Shown here piece by piece: positions 8,618-17,491 of a stretch of 64,000 nt of DNA (positions are counted from its first letter, which is position 1; every line of letters begins with the position of its first letter). A program made the translations under genes and the position numbers. The stretch comes from an uncultured Clostridia bacterium (GTDB lineage Bacteria; Bacillota; Clostridia; Christensenellales; QALW01): contig CAKSKV010000003.1 of the NCBI GenBank assembly GCA_934465535.1, positions 124,001-188,000 of the forward strand. Reading direction: 5' to 3'. Under the pieces are notes generated by a model, which had not been told where the DNA came from, did no database searches, and saw only the letters and a program-made list of their open reading frames with translations.

Positions 8618-9316
8618 ATGCAAAGAAAGATAATTCATATCGATCAGGATAAATGCAACGGCTGCGGTGCCTGCGCCGCCGCCTGCCACGAGGGCGCCAT
8701 CGCCGTCATAAACGGTAAGGCGCGGCTTATGCGCGACGACTTCTGCGACGGTCTGGGCGACTGTCTGCCCGCCTGCCCCGCCGGAGCCATCACCTTTACT
8801 AACCGCGAAGCCGTCCCCTATAACGAACAGGCTGTGCTTGCCCATAAGCAAAAGAACCCGTCAAACGCCGTATCCCGGCACACCCTCTGCCCCGGAGCCC
8901 GCGTAAAAACGCTTTCTCCCTCCGCCCCCGCAGAAAACGCTTCCGCCCCGCAAAGCTGCCTGTCCCAATGGCCCGTGCAGATAAAGCTCGTCCCCGCAAA
9001 CGCCCCCTTCTTTAACTCGGCAGACCTGCTCATCGCCGCCGACTGCACAGCCTACGCCTACGCTCCCTTCCATGAGCGCTTCATTAAGGGGCACATCACC
9101 CTTATCGGCTGCCCTAAGCTTGATAATACCGACTACTCTCAAAAATTAGCGGAAATAATCAAATTAAATAACATCCAAAGCATAACCGTTGTCCGCATGC
9201 AGGTCCCCTGCTGCGGCGGGCTGGAGCACGCAGCAAAAACCGCATTGCAAAAAAGCGGAAAATCCCTCCCCTTCCGCACCCTCACCGTCGCCACCGACGG
9301 CACCCTCCTCCCCTGA
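8618..9316 (+). CDS. Ferredoxin-like 4Fe-4S protein
   Basis: A 232-residue cytoplasmic iron-sulfur protein. The N-terminal bis-cluster ferredoxin domain has a full CxxCxxCxxxC set at C13, C16, C19 and C23. The second set reads CDGLGDCLPACP, where the second cysteine position is leucine; this variant occurs in a recognised ferredoxin-like family and may bind a modified or exchangeable cluster. Residues about 110-232 form a further conserved domain with CTAYAYAPFHERF, LIGCPKLD and VPCCGGLEH motifs, whose extra cysteines could bind another cluster. The redox role is unassigned. A 107-base gap separates it from the GNAT fusion gene. Confidence 0.8.
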   Translation: MQRKIIHIDQDKCNGCGACAAACHEGAIAVINGKARLMRDDFCDGLGDCLPACPAGAITFTNREAVPYNEQAVLAHKQKNPSNAVSRHTLCPGARVKTLSPSAPAENASAPQSCLSQWPVQIKLVPANAPFFNSADLLIAADCTAYAYAPFHERFIKGHITLIGCPKLDNTDYSQKLAEIIKLNNIQSITVVRMQVPCCGGLEHAAKTALQKSGKSLPFRTLTVATDGTLLP

Positions 9317-9489
9317 AGCCGTCATGTTTATATTATAAAGTCTTTCCCAAGCGCCTTTTTGTCGAATAATGCTCATATAATCCCTCCTTTGAGGGATTTT
9401 TTATATTCCTGTATGCTGAAAAAATGAGAATGGAACCGATTTTTGAAATATTTGTATTGCAAAATGCTGCCATAAGCGGTAAATAACCA

Positions 9490-9650
9490 CGCCAAACAAA
9501 TCTTAATACTGCAAATCGGGTGTTCCTGTATTATTATAATAACAGGTACGGTGTACCCGTTTGCTTGTCATCCGATACGACTTTGCTAAAAATGCACCTC
9601 CACTTGGATGACAGTAGGGGATACCCTTTGCATGTAAGATTTGTTTGGCG
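9490..9650. repeat. Nested inverted-repeat element, possible structured RNA or oriT remnant
   Basis: A 16-base perfect inverted repeat (9490-9505 with 9635-9650) closes a 161-base unit. Inside it are two further hairpins. GCAAA-CGGGT at 9511-9521 pairs with ACCCGTTTGC at 9555-9564, and TGTCATCC at 9566-9573 pairs with GGATGACA at 9606-9613. The whole would fold as a multi-branched cloverleaf in either RNA or single-stranded DNA. A terminator hairpin, a ribosome site and a small ORF follow. It could be a leader RNA, the origin of transfer of a lost mobile element, or a small non-autonomous element. Confidence 0.6.
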
Positions 9651-9671
9651 ACAATCGGAGTTGCGTTTTTG

Positions 9672-9706
9672 AGTGCGCTGACTTCGGTTGGCGCACTTTT
9701 TATTTT
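9672..9706 (+). terminator. Terminator or attenuator hairpin
   Basis: AGTGCGC at 9672-9678 pairs with GCGCACT at 9691-9697 around a TTCG-containing loop and runs into a T tract. It lies between the nested inverted-repeat element and the AGGAGG ribosome site of the 54-residue ORF, so it could attenuate that ORF. Confidence 0.65.
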
Positions 9707-9720
9707 TAGGAGGATAAAAC

Positions 9721-9885
9721 ATGGCAGAAACAACAAGAACCAAAGAAGCCTCTGAAAAACGGGGCTTGCAATCCGCCGTCATCCGGCTGTGCCGTGAAAA
9801 CGGAATTCACGGCCCGCAAAACGGCGCGATACGGGACCAGCCCGCAGCATATTCCAAAGGGCACATCATACCCGAAACAAATTAA
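9721..9885 (+). CDS. Small ORF, probable truncated mobile-element gene
   Basis: An ATG with a strong TAGGAGGATAAAAC ribosome site opens a 54-codon frame, beginning MAETTRTKEASEKRGLQSAV. The first 30 residues are charged and helical; the rest (from about PQNGAIRDQPAAYSKG) has a different composition, suggesting a deletion joined a truncated gene to other sequence. No family was recognised. It ends 20 bases before the ATG of the Ig-like lipoprotein gene. The strong ribosome site implies real translation, or that this was the start of a longer gene. Confidence 0.35.
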   Translation: MAETTRTKEASEKRGLQSAVIRLCRENGIHGPQNGAIRDQPAAYSKGHIIPETN

Positions 9886-9905
9886 AAGGAAAGAGGATAA
9901 AAAGC

Positions 9906-10538
9906 ATGAAAAAAACAATATCTTTTGCACTGCTGACAGCTTTAGTGTTTTCTTCCGCAGTATTGCTTGCAGGATGCGGCACTGCCAAAGTCGATAGTAT
10001 TTCCCTGTCAGATACAACCGTAACTCTTGAACCGGGCAAGAGTTATGCACTTCAAGTTATAGTTTCGCCCGAAAACGCAAAGGATCAAAAAATCACTTGG
10101 ACATCGTCCGACTATACAATCGTAAATGTTGTTGACGGTACCATTTACGCAATTGCCGACGGGAGCGCAACAATAGAAGCTGCCACATCAAACGGAAAAA
10201 CCGCTTCATGCTCTGTCTTTGTCGAAACACCGACTGCGTATAATAAATTGAATAAAGCTGAAAAAGGCTTCTTTGATACATTTCTTAAGGGAATAAAGCA
10301 GTTTAAGAATCCCGGCTCCGTTTCTGTTGTAAATGTCGACTATCAATCCGGCTCAACCACAGCGTATGTCGCTGAAATAAAAGCAATGAATGGATTTGGT
10401 GGCACTACATCCGATACATATTATGTTTACAGTTATGGAATTATAAAAGGCGGTTACATCTCCACCAGCGGAGCTGATTTTGATGTTGCAAAAATCAACG
10501 CTGCAATAAAAGAGTATATTCAAGAGCAAGGCTGGTAA
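9906..10538 (+). CDS. Lipoprotein with Ig-like (Big_2) domain
   Basis: A 210-residue exported lipoprotein. The signal peptide ends in LLAGC at about residue 23. Residues about 29-108 form a bacterial Ig-like group 2 domain (VDSISLSDTTVTLEPGKSY, ITWTSSDYTIVNV, DGSATIEA). Residues 115-210 form an uncharacterised module (NKAEKGFFDTFLKGIKQF, TSDTYYVYSYG). The AT-rich codon use differs from the GC-rich neighbours, as does the preceding region, pointing to recent acquisition. AAAGGAAAGAGG precedes the ATG. Probably attached to the membrane outer face; ligand unknown. Confidence 0.75.
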   Translation: MKKTISFALLTALVFSSAVLLAGCGTAKVDSISLSDTTVTLEPGKSYALQVIVSPENAKDQKITWTSSDYTIVNVVDGTIYAIADGSATIEAATSNGKTASCSVFVETPTAYNKLNKAEKGFFDTFLKGIKQFKNPGSVSVVNVDYQSGSTTAYVAEIKAMNGFGGTTSDTYYVYSYGIIKGGYISTSGADFDVAKINAAIKEYIQEQGW

Positions 10539-10641
10539 TATCAACAAAGGATTGCAACTATAAAGCAACGACTTGAAACAATCACGCGATACAGAATTTC
10601 ATAATTACGCAAGAACAGATTGATGTTTATACGGCGCAATT

Positions 10642-10680
10642 AAAAACACTGCGGGCACTTTTTTGCCCGCAGTGTTTTTT
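10642..10680. terminator. Bidirectional terminator
   Basis: A 16-base stem (10642-10657 with 10664-10679) with A and T tracts on its two sides lies between convergent genes: the Ig-like lipoprotein and the giant repeat protein. It should stop transcription from either direction. Confidence 0.85.
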
Positions 10681-10766
10681 AATGCGTTTTGCACCGTTTT
10701 TTACACGGTTTTTTGTGCGTTTTTCAACGCTTTTTTAATGGTTTTTAATGCTTTTTTCAACGCTTT
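10681..10766. repeat. T-tract hairpin array
   Basis: A run of short units of the form GCG or ACGG followed by five or six T, several pairing as small hairpins (for example ACCGT...ACGGT and GCG...CGC). It directly follows the stop of the giant minus-strand gene, so it may be a tandem terminator for that transcript. A similar pattern occurs between atpE and atpB. Confidence 0.45.
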
Positions 10767-13700
10767 TTAATACCATCTGTATCTGCCGTCCGCAGCCAGT
10801 CCGCCCGGAATAACGCTCATATCCACCGGCTTGCCCCTGTCCGCAAGCCCTGCCTCCACCTTGATATTCACAATGGATATTATCTTCGTTTCCAGCTTCA
10901 GGCTGTCCAAATACCCGCCCGACGGGCGTATATCCAGCTTTATATCGGAAAAATTCTTATCATCGGTTATATACGCTCCGTCCAGCGTAAAATGATATTC
11001 CGAATCGGCATAGAAGTTCCTTAACGCCTTCTCCGGCAGAAATTCGCCCCTGCTTCCGGCATCCGTTACGGAATCCCTTATGGTGCCCGTTATGCTGTCG
11101 GTAAGGTTGAATATAAACTGAATGTACTTTATCGGATCCGCAGTGAAATTCTCGTTTACAAACTTGATATAGTCATAATCCGTAGAATACTGCCAGCCCT
11201 TCCATGTCAGCTTTTTGGTATTTCTTGCGCGCCTAATGTAAACCACATCGTTTTCAAGATACAGCTCGGTAACAGTGCCGTTATTGCTTTGGGTAAGCCC
11301 CAGCACATACGGAATATCAAACTTCACCCACCCGCGCACATTATCCTTTTCATCCACCGTAAAGCGCATATCAAAGGGAATGTTCTCGTTAAACAGCAGC
11401 AGCTTTGCATTGAGCTTGCCGGTAAGCCTGTACTGCCGCAGCTCCGCCGTGGCGGCAAATTCGCCCATAAGCTTTTTAAGGCTGTCGGCGTTTATGTAGC
11501 CGGAAAGGTCAGGCAGCGCAATATTCAGCTCCGGATAGGTTATCTTTACGGCAAAATCGGCCGTACCGCTCTGCGACGGACGCAGCCGCTGCGCGCTTAC
11601 GCCGGTGAGCAGGCCGTTTTCATAGGTAAGATATACCGTGCTTTCTCCTGCTTTCTCAATGCCCGTAAGCTTTTCGGAATCCATCACAAGGGTAAGCCTG
11701 CCCGACTCAGCCTCAAGGCTTACAACCGCCTCCAGAAGGCCTTTGGCATCCAACCCCTTCATATGCTCAAGCACCGGATATTCCTTTGCATACTTTTTGA
11801 ATACCGAAAGATCTATCTTATCCTCCGGCTTTACCGGCAGCAGCTTATCCAGCAGCTCTATATCCAGCCCCATTGTATCGCTTACCGAAGCCAGTATCGG
11901 TATAAGCTGCTCCTTTGCAATGGAGAATTTAAGTCCGTTGTAATTGCAGGCAAAGCGTCCCTGTGCATAGGTCAGCTCCACCGCCTTTTTGTTTATATTT
12001 ACATAAACATGCGCATCCAGCCCGTCTCCCTTGCGCACAAGCTCTATTGTACCGCTGCACTCAACGGTCATAACGCCGTCCGCCGTGCCCTCCAGCTGCA
12101 CCTGCAAACGGAAGCTGTTTTTATTGTATGTATTATAGGCGGCAACCAGCGCATCCGCCACCTCCAACGCATCGGCATATTCGCCCGCGATATCCGTTCT
12201 GAACGGAGTATCCGCAGCCCCGGCAATTTCCACCGTTATGCCCGCCGTCTTGCCCGCCACGGTTATTCCGTTCAGGGTAAGCCGTTCATCGTCAAGGCTG
12301 CCGGTAAGCTTATCGCCGCCGATGTGCGCTTTGAGCACCGCCTTACCGTTTGCATAGGTCAGGCTGTCTATGGCCTCCGGCACGCTGTCCGCGCTTATTG
12401 AGGAAATAAAATCAATATAATCTCCGCTTATAAGCTCGCCCTCGCCCTCCGGCAGTATGGGCGTCAGCTTATCCGACAGCATATAAATATCCTCTGCCGC
12501 CAGCATCACTTTTATATTGCCGGAGGTCAAATATATAACGCCGTCGCTGTATACCGCCTTTACCGCTATGCCGCTGATCTCCGTATTAAGCAGCACCTCG
12601 CCCGTTTCGGCGTTTAAGCGCACTGTTGCCTCAAAGCTCTTATCTCCCGCCTCAAGCGTTACCCTGAACAGTTGGTTTTCGTCCTTGAGGGCCGTCTGCC
12701 AGGACTGCACGGTTTTCTTAAGGAATTCATAGGGGATATAGCTTGCAATGTCGCCGGGCAGTACCGCCTCGGCGCCCTCGGGATATGCAAATTCCGCAGC
12801 GAATGTAATTGTTTTCTGCGCGCTTATGGGCATATTCTCCAAAAGCGCCCTTGTAAGCAGACCGTCGCCGTATTCCAGCGTTACCGCAGTATCCCCGGCC
12901 TGCACTCCGGTAAGCGCCCCGGAATCCATTGTAAGCACCGCTTTGCCGCCCTGTACTCGAAGCGACTTCACTGCCGCAAGCAGCTGTGCGGCATCCATGG
13001 AGGCAATATGCCTGCCCACTTCGCCGCTGCCGCTTATAACCGGCTCAAGCAGCTCCTTAAGCCCCTGAGGCAGCGGCGGTGCTTCGGGAAGAAGCCCGTC
13101 AAGCAGCGGAATATCCAGCCCCGTAAGTTCCTTTGCCGCCGCCAGCACGCCCAGCACCTGTTCCTTGGAGGCTGTAAGCTTTATGCCGTTATATTCCGCG
13201 GCAAAGCGCTCCGAAGCATATACCAGCTTAAGCTCGCGGCCGCATATTATAAGCGAAACCTCCGCATCAAGGCTGCTGCCGTTTCTTATAAGGGTAACAA
13301 TGCCGTTTGTTTCGAAATCCGCAATACCGTCCGCCGTCACATTCAGGCGCACATTAAGGGAAATGCTGTCCTTTTTAACGGTATTATACGCCGCCTTTAC
13401 GGCCTGTGCCACCTCCAGCACATCGGCGTATTCGCCCTGTGTATCAAATACATAGGGCTTATCGCCGGTGCCGGTAAGCCGCACCTCGGCGCGGTTCTGC
13501 GCTCCCGCCAGCGTTATGCCGTCCAGAATCAGCTCATTTTCGCTTATTTCCGCGCTCAGCCTGTCGCTTCCCATGCGGGCATCCAGCTTTATTCTGCTGC
13601 CGTCCCATGTCAGGCTGCTTACGGCGTCCAGCACGCTCTGCGGAGTAAAATTCACTATAAAATCAACATACTCCTGCGGAATAAGCGTAAGCAGCGCATC

Positions 13701-15449
13701 GGGATCCGGCATAAGGGGCGCAAGAAGCTCCTTAAGCGCGGAAATATCGCTTTTCTGCGCTTTTACCGCGATGTTGCCTATGTTTATGTACAGCTCGTCC
13801 CTGTATACAAGGCGGACATCCGCTCCGTTTATATTGCTTGTTATCTCCAGCTCGCCAGTTTTGTTATTGAGCTTAAGCTGCGCATTATAGGTTTTGCCGT
13901 TTCTTGTAAGCCGGGCCTCAAAGGAGGTGCTTTGCGCCCCCGCCGCCTTTGCCCATGCCTTTATGATATTTTCCGCACCGGTAAAATCGCAGCAATCGTC
14001 AGTATCCTCAAATACAGCCGTTTCCGCCGGACGCACGGTGATTTTCTCCGTTACGCCGCCGCTGCTGATTTTGGCCTCGGCGCTTACGAGGCGGAAGCCC
14101 TCCGTTGTATCAAGCTGTGCCGTTGCCTCTATGCCCGATGCACTGTATACGGCCGTAATCCCGGTTTCGCTCTGCTCAATTTTAAGGTTGTCCTTAAGCC
14201 TGTCTATATCAAGGCTGTCGGTGTTTATGCCGGGCAGCTCCCTGCCAAGCAGTTCAAACACCGCCTTTACCGCTTCCACTGCGGAATCCTTCTGCATGGC
14301 CAGCTTCACATTTCCGCTCTTTGCATACAGCTTTCCGTCCTTATAGGCCATAAACAGCTGCGTGCCGTACACCTCTCCCTTTGCAAGAAGGGTTATGCCG
14401 TCGGCTATCGGCTCCTTCTGAGCATCCAGCGCAACAAACACGGTAAGGGAGCCGTTTACGCTGCCGCTGAGATTTACTTTATAGCAGGGCTGCGCCGCCA
14501 GCGCGTCGGCTATCTCCTTAAGGGTATCGTCCTTGCCGTCGTCCGGCTTGTCGGTTATTTCCCCTACATCATTTTTTATCTCCTCGGTCTTGCTGAAATC
14601 GGAGAACACCTCCACCAGATGCTCATGGCATTCCGCCTTGCCGATAACCGGGATATTAACCTGATATACGGTTTCCCGCTCCAGCACCAGCGGCCGCCAG
14701 AGGGAATCCACCGTAAGAGTAAGCACCACGGAGCTGAAAACCGGGTAATCCGACGCCCCGCTCATGGCTTTTACCTCGCGGCAGTAATTGGAGGCCGACT
14801 CGGGAGTAAGCACATAGCGGAAGGTATAGTTGCCCTCGCTGTTGTCAAGGCTTTCCGCGCTTATCACGGTCTGCTCGTTTACAATAAAAGAGGTAAGGGC
14901 GCGCGGGTCAAAGCCGTAGATGCTGTAAAACTCCTCCCAGCTGAGCCTGTACGCGCTGTCCGACCATGTAACGCTCTGAGCGGAAAGGCTGTCCGCCTTG
15001 CGCACAAGCACATCCTCGCGTCCGGTGAAATATTTCTGCTCCCCCACCTTTTTAAGGGAGGAAAGGCTTATTGCCTCGCTGAAAACATCGTTGCCGTTTA
15101 CGGTACGCTTGTTGGACACCGTCTGCTCATAATTTATAAAGCCCAAGGCCGCTACAACATTGCCGGTGGTGCGACTTGTATAGCCGTCCAGCTGCAAAAG
15201 CGCACCCGATGCCATGGCAAAATTCTGCCGGGGGGTGTACATGGACGGATCGCCCTCCGCGGGCGGCGTAGCCATGGCTCCCTCCCCGCCCGGCTCCGGC
15301 TTGCTGCCCGAAGCGGTGAATATCCACTTTGCTCCCAAAAGCAAAAGCACCACAGCCAACAAAAGCGCGCATCCGGCGGTAATTCTCTTTCCCAGGCTCC
15401 ATTTTTTCTTTTTCTGCCCGGAACCGGACTTGGCCGTATCCTGTTTCAT
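10767..15449 (-). CDS. Giant membrane-anchored repeat protein
   Basis: A 1560-residue protein. A basic N-terminus (GQKKKKWSLGKR) precedes one membrane helix at about residues 23-44 and a Pro/Gly-rich linker, so the body is outside the cell. Within it are long tandem repeats of about 417 residues. Paired landmarks include GEYADVLEVAQAVKAAYNT and GEYADALEVADALVAAYNT; ERFAAEYNGIKLTASKEQ and GRFACNYNGLKFSIAKEQ; and three versions of a YKDGKLYAKSGNVKLA-like strand pair. The alternating hydrophobic strands suggest a large beta-rich, LolA/LppX-like or amyloid-like fold, but no family could be named. I chose the ATG at 15449, which follows GGAAAGGAGC. A consensus promoter lies upstream. It may be a lipid- or glycan-binding envelope protein. 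Confidence 0.7.
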   Translation of the reverse strand: MKQDTAKSGSGQKKKKWSLGKRITAGCALLLAVVLLLLGAKWIFTASGSKPEPGGEGAMATPPAEGDPSMYTPRQNFAMASGALLQLDGYTSRTTGNVVAALGFINYEQTVSNKRTVNGNDVFSEAISLSSLKKVGEQKYFTGREDVLVRKADSLSAQSVTWSDSAYRLSWEEFYSIYGFDPRALTSFIVNEQTVISAESLDNSEGNYTFRYVLTPESASNYCREVKAMSGASDYPVFSSVVLTLTVDSLWRPLVLERETVYQVNIPVIGKAECHEHLVEVFSDFSKTEEIKNDVGEITDKPDDGKDDTLKEIADALAAQPCYKVNLSGSVNGSLTVFVALDAQKEPIADGITLLAKGEVYGTQLFMAYKDGKLYAKSGNVKLAMQKDSAVEAVKAVFELLGRELPGINTDSLDIDRLKDNLKIEQSETGITAVYSASGIEATAQLDTTEGFRLVSAEAKISSGGVTEKITVRPAETAVFEDTDDCCDFTGAENIIKAWAKAAGAQSTSFEARLTRNGKTYNAQLKLNNKTGELEITSNINGADVRLVYRDELYINIGNIAVKAQKSDISALKELLAPLMPDPDALLTLIPQEYVDFIVNFTPQSVLDAVSSLTWDGSRIKLDARMGSDRLSAEISENELILDGITLAGAQNRAEVRLTGTGDKPYVFDTQGEYADVLEVAQAVKAAYNTVKKDSISLNVRLNVTADGIADFETNGIVTLIRNGSSLDAEVSLIICGRELKLVYASERFAAEYNGIKLTASKEQVLGVLAAAKELTGLDIPLLDGLLPEAPPLPQGLKELLEPVISGSGEVGRHIASMDAAQLLAAVKSLRVQGGKAVLTMDSGALTGVQAGDTAVTLEYGDGLLTRALLENMPISAQKTITFAAEFAYPEGAEAVLPGDIASYIPYEFLKKTVQSWQTALKDENQLFRVTLEAGDKSFEATVRLNAETGEVLLNTEISGIAVKAVYSDGVIYLTSGNIKVMLAAEDIYMLSDKLTPILPEGEGELISGDYIDFISSISADSVPEAIDSLTYANGKAVLKAHIGGDKLTGSLDDERLTLNGITVAGKTAGITVEIAGAADTPFRTDIAGEYADALEVADALVAAYNTYNKNSFRLQVQLEGTADGVMTVECSGTIELVRKGDGLDAHVYVNINKKAVELTYAQGRFACNYNGLKFSIAKEQLIPILASVSDTMGLDIELLDKLLPVKPEDKIDLSVFKKYAKEYPVLEHMKGLDAKGLLEAVVSLEAESGRLTLVMDSEKLTGIEKAGESTVYLTYENGLLTGVSAQRLRPSQSGTADFAVKITYPELNIALPDLSGYINADSLKKLMGEFAATAELRQYRLTGKLNAKLLLFNENIPFDMRFTVDEKDNVRGWVKFDIPYVLGLTQSNNGTVTELYLENDVVYIRRARNTKKLTWKGWQYSTDYDYIKFVNENFTADPIKYIQFIFNLTDSITGTIRDSVTDAGSRGEFLPEKALRNFYADSEYHFTLDGAYITDDKNFSDIKLDIRPSGGYLDSLKLETKIISIVNIKVEAGLADRGKPVDMSVIPGGLAADGRYRWY

Positions 15450-15525
15450 ATTAAAACCGTGCTCCTTTCCGATGCCCCCGAAAAACGGGCGCATCCGGTA
15501 TAAACATATAAATAATAGCGATTAT

Positions 15526-15554
15526 ATTATATCCGCCGCCGGTTTCCGTGTCAA
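15526..15554 (-). promoter_or_regulatory. Consensus sigma-A promoter for giant repeat protein
   Basis: Reading the minus strand, TTGACA (15554-15549), 17 bases, then TATAAT (15531-15526). Both hexamers are perfect consensus, suggesting strong vegetative expression. The remainder of the interval up to yqfC at 15757 shows no other convincing feature. Confidence 0.85.
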
Positions 15555-15756
15555 TTCAAACGGCAATTTTTGTCGGTTTTGTGAACAGAAAAGACCATTT
15601 TGCACTGCCCGTCATATATTCTTCGGCAGCGCCTCCCCCGGAATTATATAAAGCCCCCGTTCATATAATCAAGCATGTAATAACGCGCGGCAAATCCGTC
15701 ACGGCGGATATTTCTTCATAAAAAGCGCCGCCGCGGCCGTATCAAGGGGGAATAAA

Positions 15757-16062
15757 ATGAAACGCAAACACCTTAACGGAGACACTCAGGCCCGCATAGC
15801 GCACTTTATAGACCTGCCCCCCGAGGCGGTTTTCGGCAGCGTCGGAGTGCATCTGATACAGGACAGCTACTGCACCGTGGAGAATTTTCTCTCCATGCCC
15901 GTATTCAGCGACCGGCTCGTGCGCCTTGTGTGCCGCAATTTTGATATTGCCGTGGAGGGGCGGAACCTGAGTGCAAAGGAGCTATCCGGCGGCATGCTCG
16001 TGCTTACCGGGCGCATATGCAGCGTATCCTACAAGCGGCGCGGAGAAACGGAGGAAGAGTGA
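15757..16062 (+). CDS. yqfC: Sporulation protein YqfC
   Basis: A 101-residue protein of the YqfC family, conserved in spore-formers and expressed in the mother cell in B. subtilis. Recognisable segments are a basic N-terminus, FIDLPPEAVFGSVGVHLIQD, VENFLSMPVFSDRLVRL and the C-terminal LTGRICSVSY. It starts at an ATG after AAGGGGGAATAAA. The stop overlaps the next start by one base (GTGATGG), forming the conserved yqfC-yqfD pair. Its molecular role is not known. Presence of both genes supports a sporulating host. Confidence 0.88.
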   Translation: MKRKHLNGDTQARIAHFIDLPPEAVFGSVGVHLIQDSYCTVENFLSMPVFSDRLVRLVCRNFDIAVEGRNLSAKELSGGMLVLTGRICSVSYKRRGETEEE

Positions 16063-17195
16063 TGGACAAAATACGGCTTACAGGCTATGTGCGCATATAT
16101 CTGCGCAGCCTTGCCCCGGAGCGGGAGCTTGGCCGCATAGCAAAAACGGGAGCCGTGCTGCACCGTGTGCGCCGCCTCTCCCCCACCTGCATAAGCGCGC
16201 TGTGCACCCCCGGCGACGCAGAAAAAATAAGCGGCGCGGGGCTTTCGGTGCGCATTGCGGAGAACGGCGGCCTTTCCGTAAAGCTTAAGCAGCTTTTCCG
16301 CCGCGCGGGGCTGGGCGCGGCCGCGCTGATAACCGCCGCCGCCGTTATACTGCTTCAGGGGCGGGTGTTTTTCTTCCGCATATACGGCATAAGCGAAATA
16401 AGCCCCGATTGGGTAATGTCGCAGCTTGCGCAAAGCGGCATAGTGCCGGGCGCACGGGCAAGCGGCGAGATGCTGGAAAAAGCCGAGGCCGCTCTTATAA
16501 GGGACGGGCGCGTGCAGTGGGCCTGCGTAAGCGGGCAGGGCGCGTATGTGACCGTTACCGTCAAGGAAAAAAACGAGCCCGAAATGCCGGACTACATGAC
16601 GCCCGGCGACCTTACGGCCAAAAAAACGGCGGTAATAGAGGAGCTTACCGTGCTTCAGGGCACGGCCAAGGTGCGCACGGGGCAGCTGGTGCTGCCCGGA
16701 CAGGTGTTAATAAGCGGCGAGCTTATATACGGCGGCGAGCCTGCGGGCTATGTTGCCGCCATGGGCAAATGCCGCGCGCGCGTGTGGACCTCGGTATATA
16801 TGCAGCTGCCCCTTGAAAAAGAGATTAACGAGCCCACCGGGCGAGTGCAGTGCATAGAGGGCGTGCGCATTTTCGGCCGCAGCTTCGGCGCAAGGCCGGA
16901 ATTTGAAAATTACACCGCCGTTTCGCAGTCCCGCCCCGTTATGTACCGTGGGCTGCCCGTATTATCGGAAAGCATCACCTATTACGAGCAGCAAAAGCGC
17001 ACGGTGCGCCTAACCCCTCAGGAGCTGTTAAAGGAAAACGAGTCCGGGCTGCGCCGCCTGCTTGACGAGCGGCTTGACGGTATAACTCCGGAGAGAATAT
17101 CGTTTTCCTGCACGGAATATAACGGCGGCGCGCTGCTGGAGATATGCGCCGAAACGGTGGAGGAAATAGCCGTGTTCCGCCCCGCGGAAGAATAG
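16062..17195 (+). CDS. yqfD: Sporulation protein YqfD
   Basis: A 377-residue membrane protein of the YqfD family, required for efficient sporulation in Bacillus. The N-terminal 85 residues are cytoplasmic. One membrane helix (GAAALITAAAVILLQGRVFF) lies near residue 90. The rest is extracytoplasmic, with SGIVPGAR, VTVKEKNEP and a KKTAVIEELTVLQGTAKVR segment typical of the family. I chose the ATG at 16062, which overlaps the yqfC stop and follows GGAGGAAGAG. Length is close to the usual 380-400 residues. Confidence 0.9.
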   Translation: MDKIRLTGYVRIYLRSLAPERELGRIAKTGAVLHRVRRLSPTCISALCTPGDAEKISGAGLSVRIAENGGLSVKLKQLFRRAGLGAAALITAAAVILLQGRVFFFRIYGISEISPDWVMSQLAQSGIVPGARASGEMLEKAEAALIRDGRVQWACVSGQGAYVTVTVKEKNEPEMPDYMTPGDLTAKKTAVIEELTVLQGTAKVRTGQLVLPGQVLISGELIYGGEPAGYVAAMGKCRARVWTSVYMQLPLEKEINEPTGRVQCIEGVRIFGRSFGARPEFENYTAVSQSRPVMYRGLPVLSESITYYEQQKRTVRLTPQELLKENESGLRRLLDERLDGITPERISFSCTEYNGGALLEICAETVEEIAVFRPAEE

Positions 17196-17319
17196 ACGCC
17201 GCCCTGCGCACACGCCCCCTTACGCTCCTCTGCCGGGGTATATTCCGTGGAAATGCCCGATTTGCCCGCTTTTTCGCGTGAAATTATGAATTTATGATAA
17301 ATTTTTTTCAAAAAAGGTA

Positions 17320-17348
17320 TTGCATTTTGATTTCACAGGCTGTATAAT
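17320..17348 (+). promoter_or_regulatory. Sigma-A promoter for zinc-ribbon gene
   Basis: TTGCAT at 17320-17325 and TATAAT at 17343-17348 with a 17-base spacer. The transcript has an untranslated leader of about 135 bases (17356-17491) with no known riboswitch consensus that I can recognise. Confidence 0.7.
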
Positions 17349-17491
17349 AAGCAGTGTTGGCGTAACAAGATTATCACGACCCGCTGGATGAGTGGATAGC
17401 TAAAGATCTTTTCCTGATTTTCGTTCCCTGCCAATGGTCAAGATTCCTCTCAACGCACAACAAATATTTTATATTGGGGGACATTTCCAAA

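Noticed and set aside
9503..9736. A minus-strand frame across the nested inverted-repeat element
   Set aside because: It has no ribosome site, and the sequence is explained better by its stem-loop structure.
12672..15503. A 943-codon plus-strand frame opposite the giant repeat protein
   Set aside because: Antisense shadow; the minus-strand frame has a promoter, ribosome site, membrane anchor and internal repeats.
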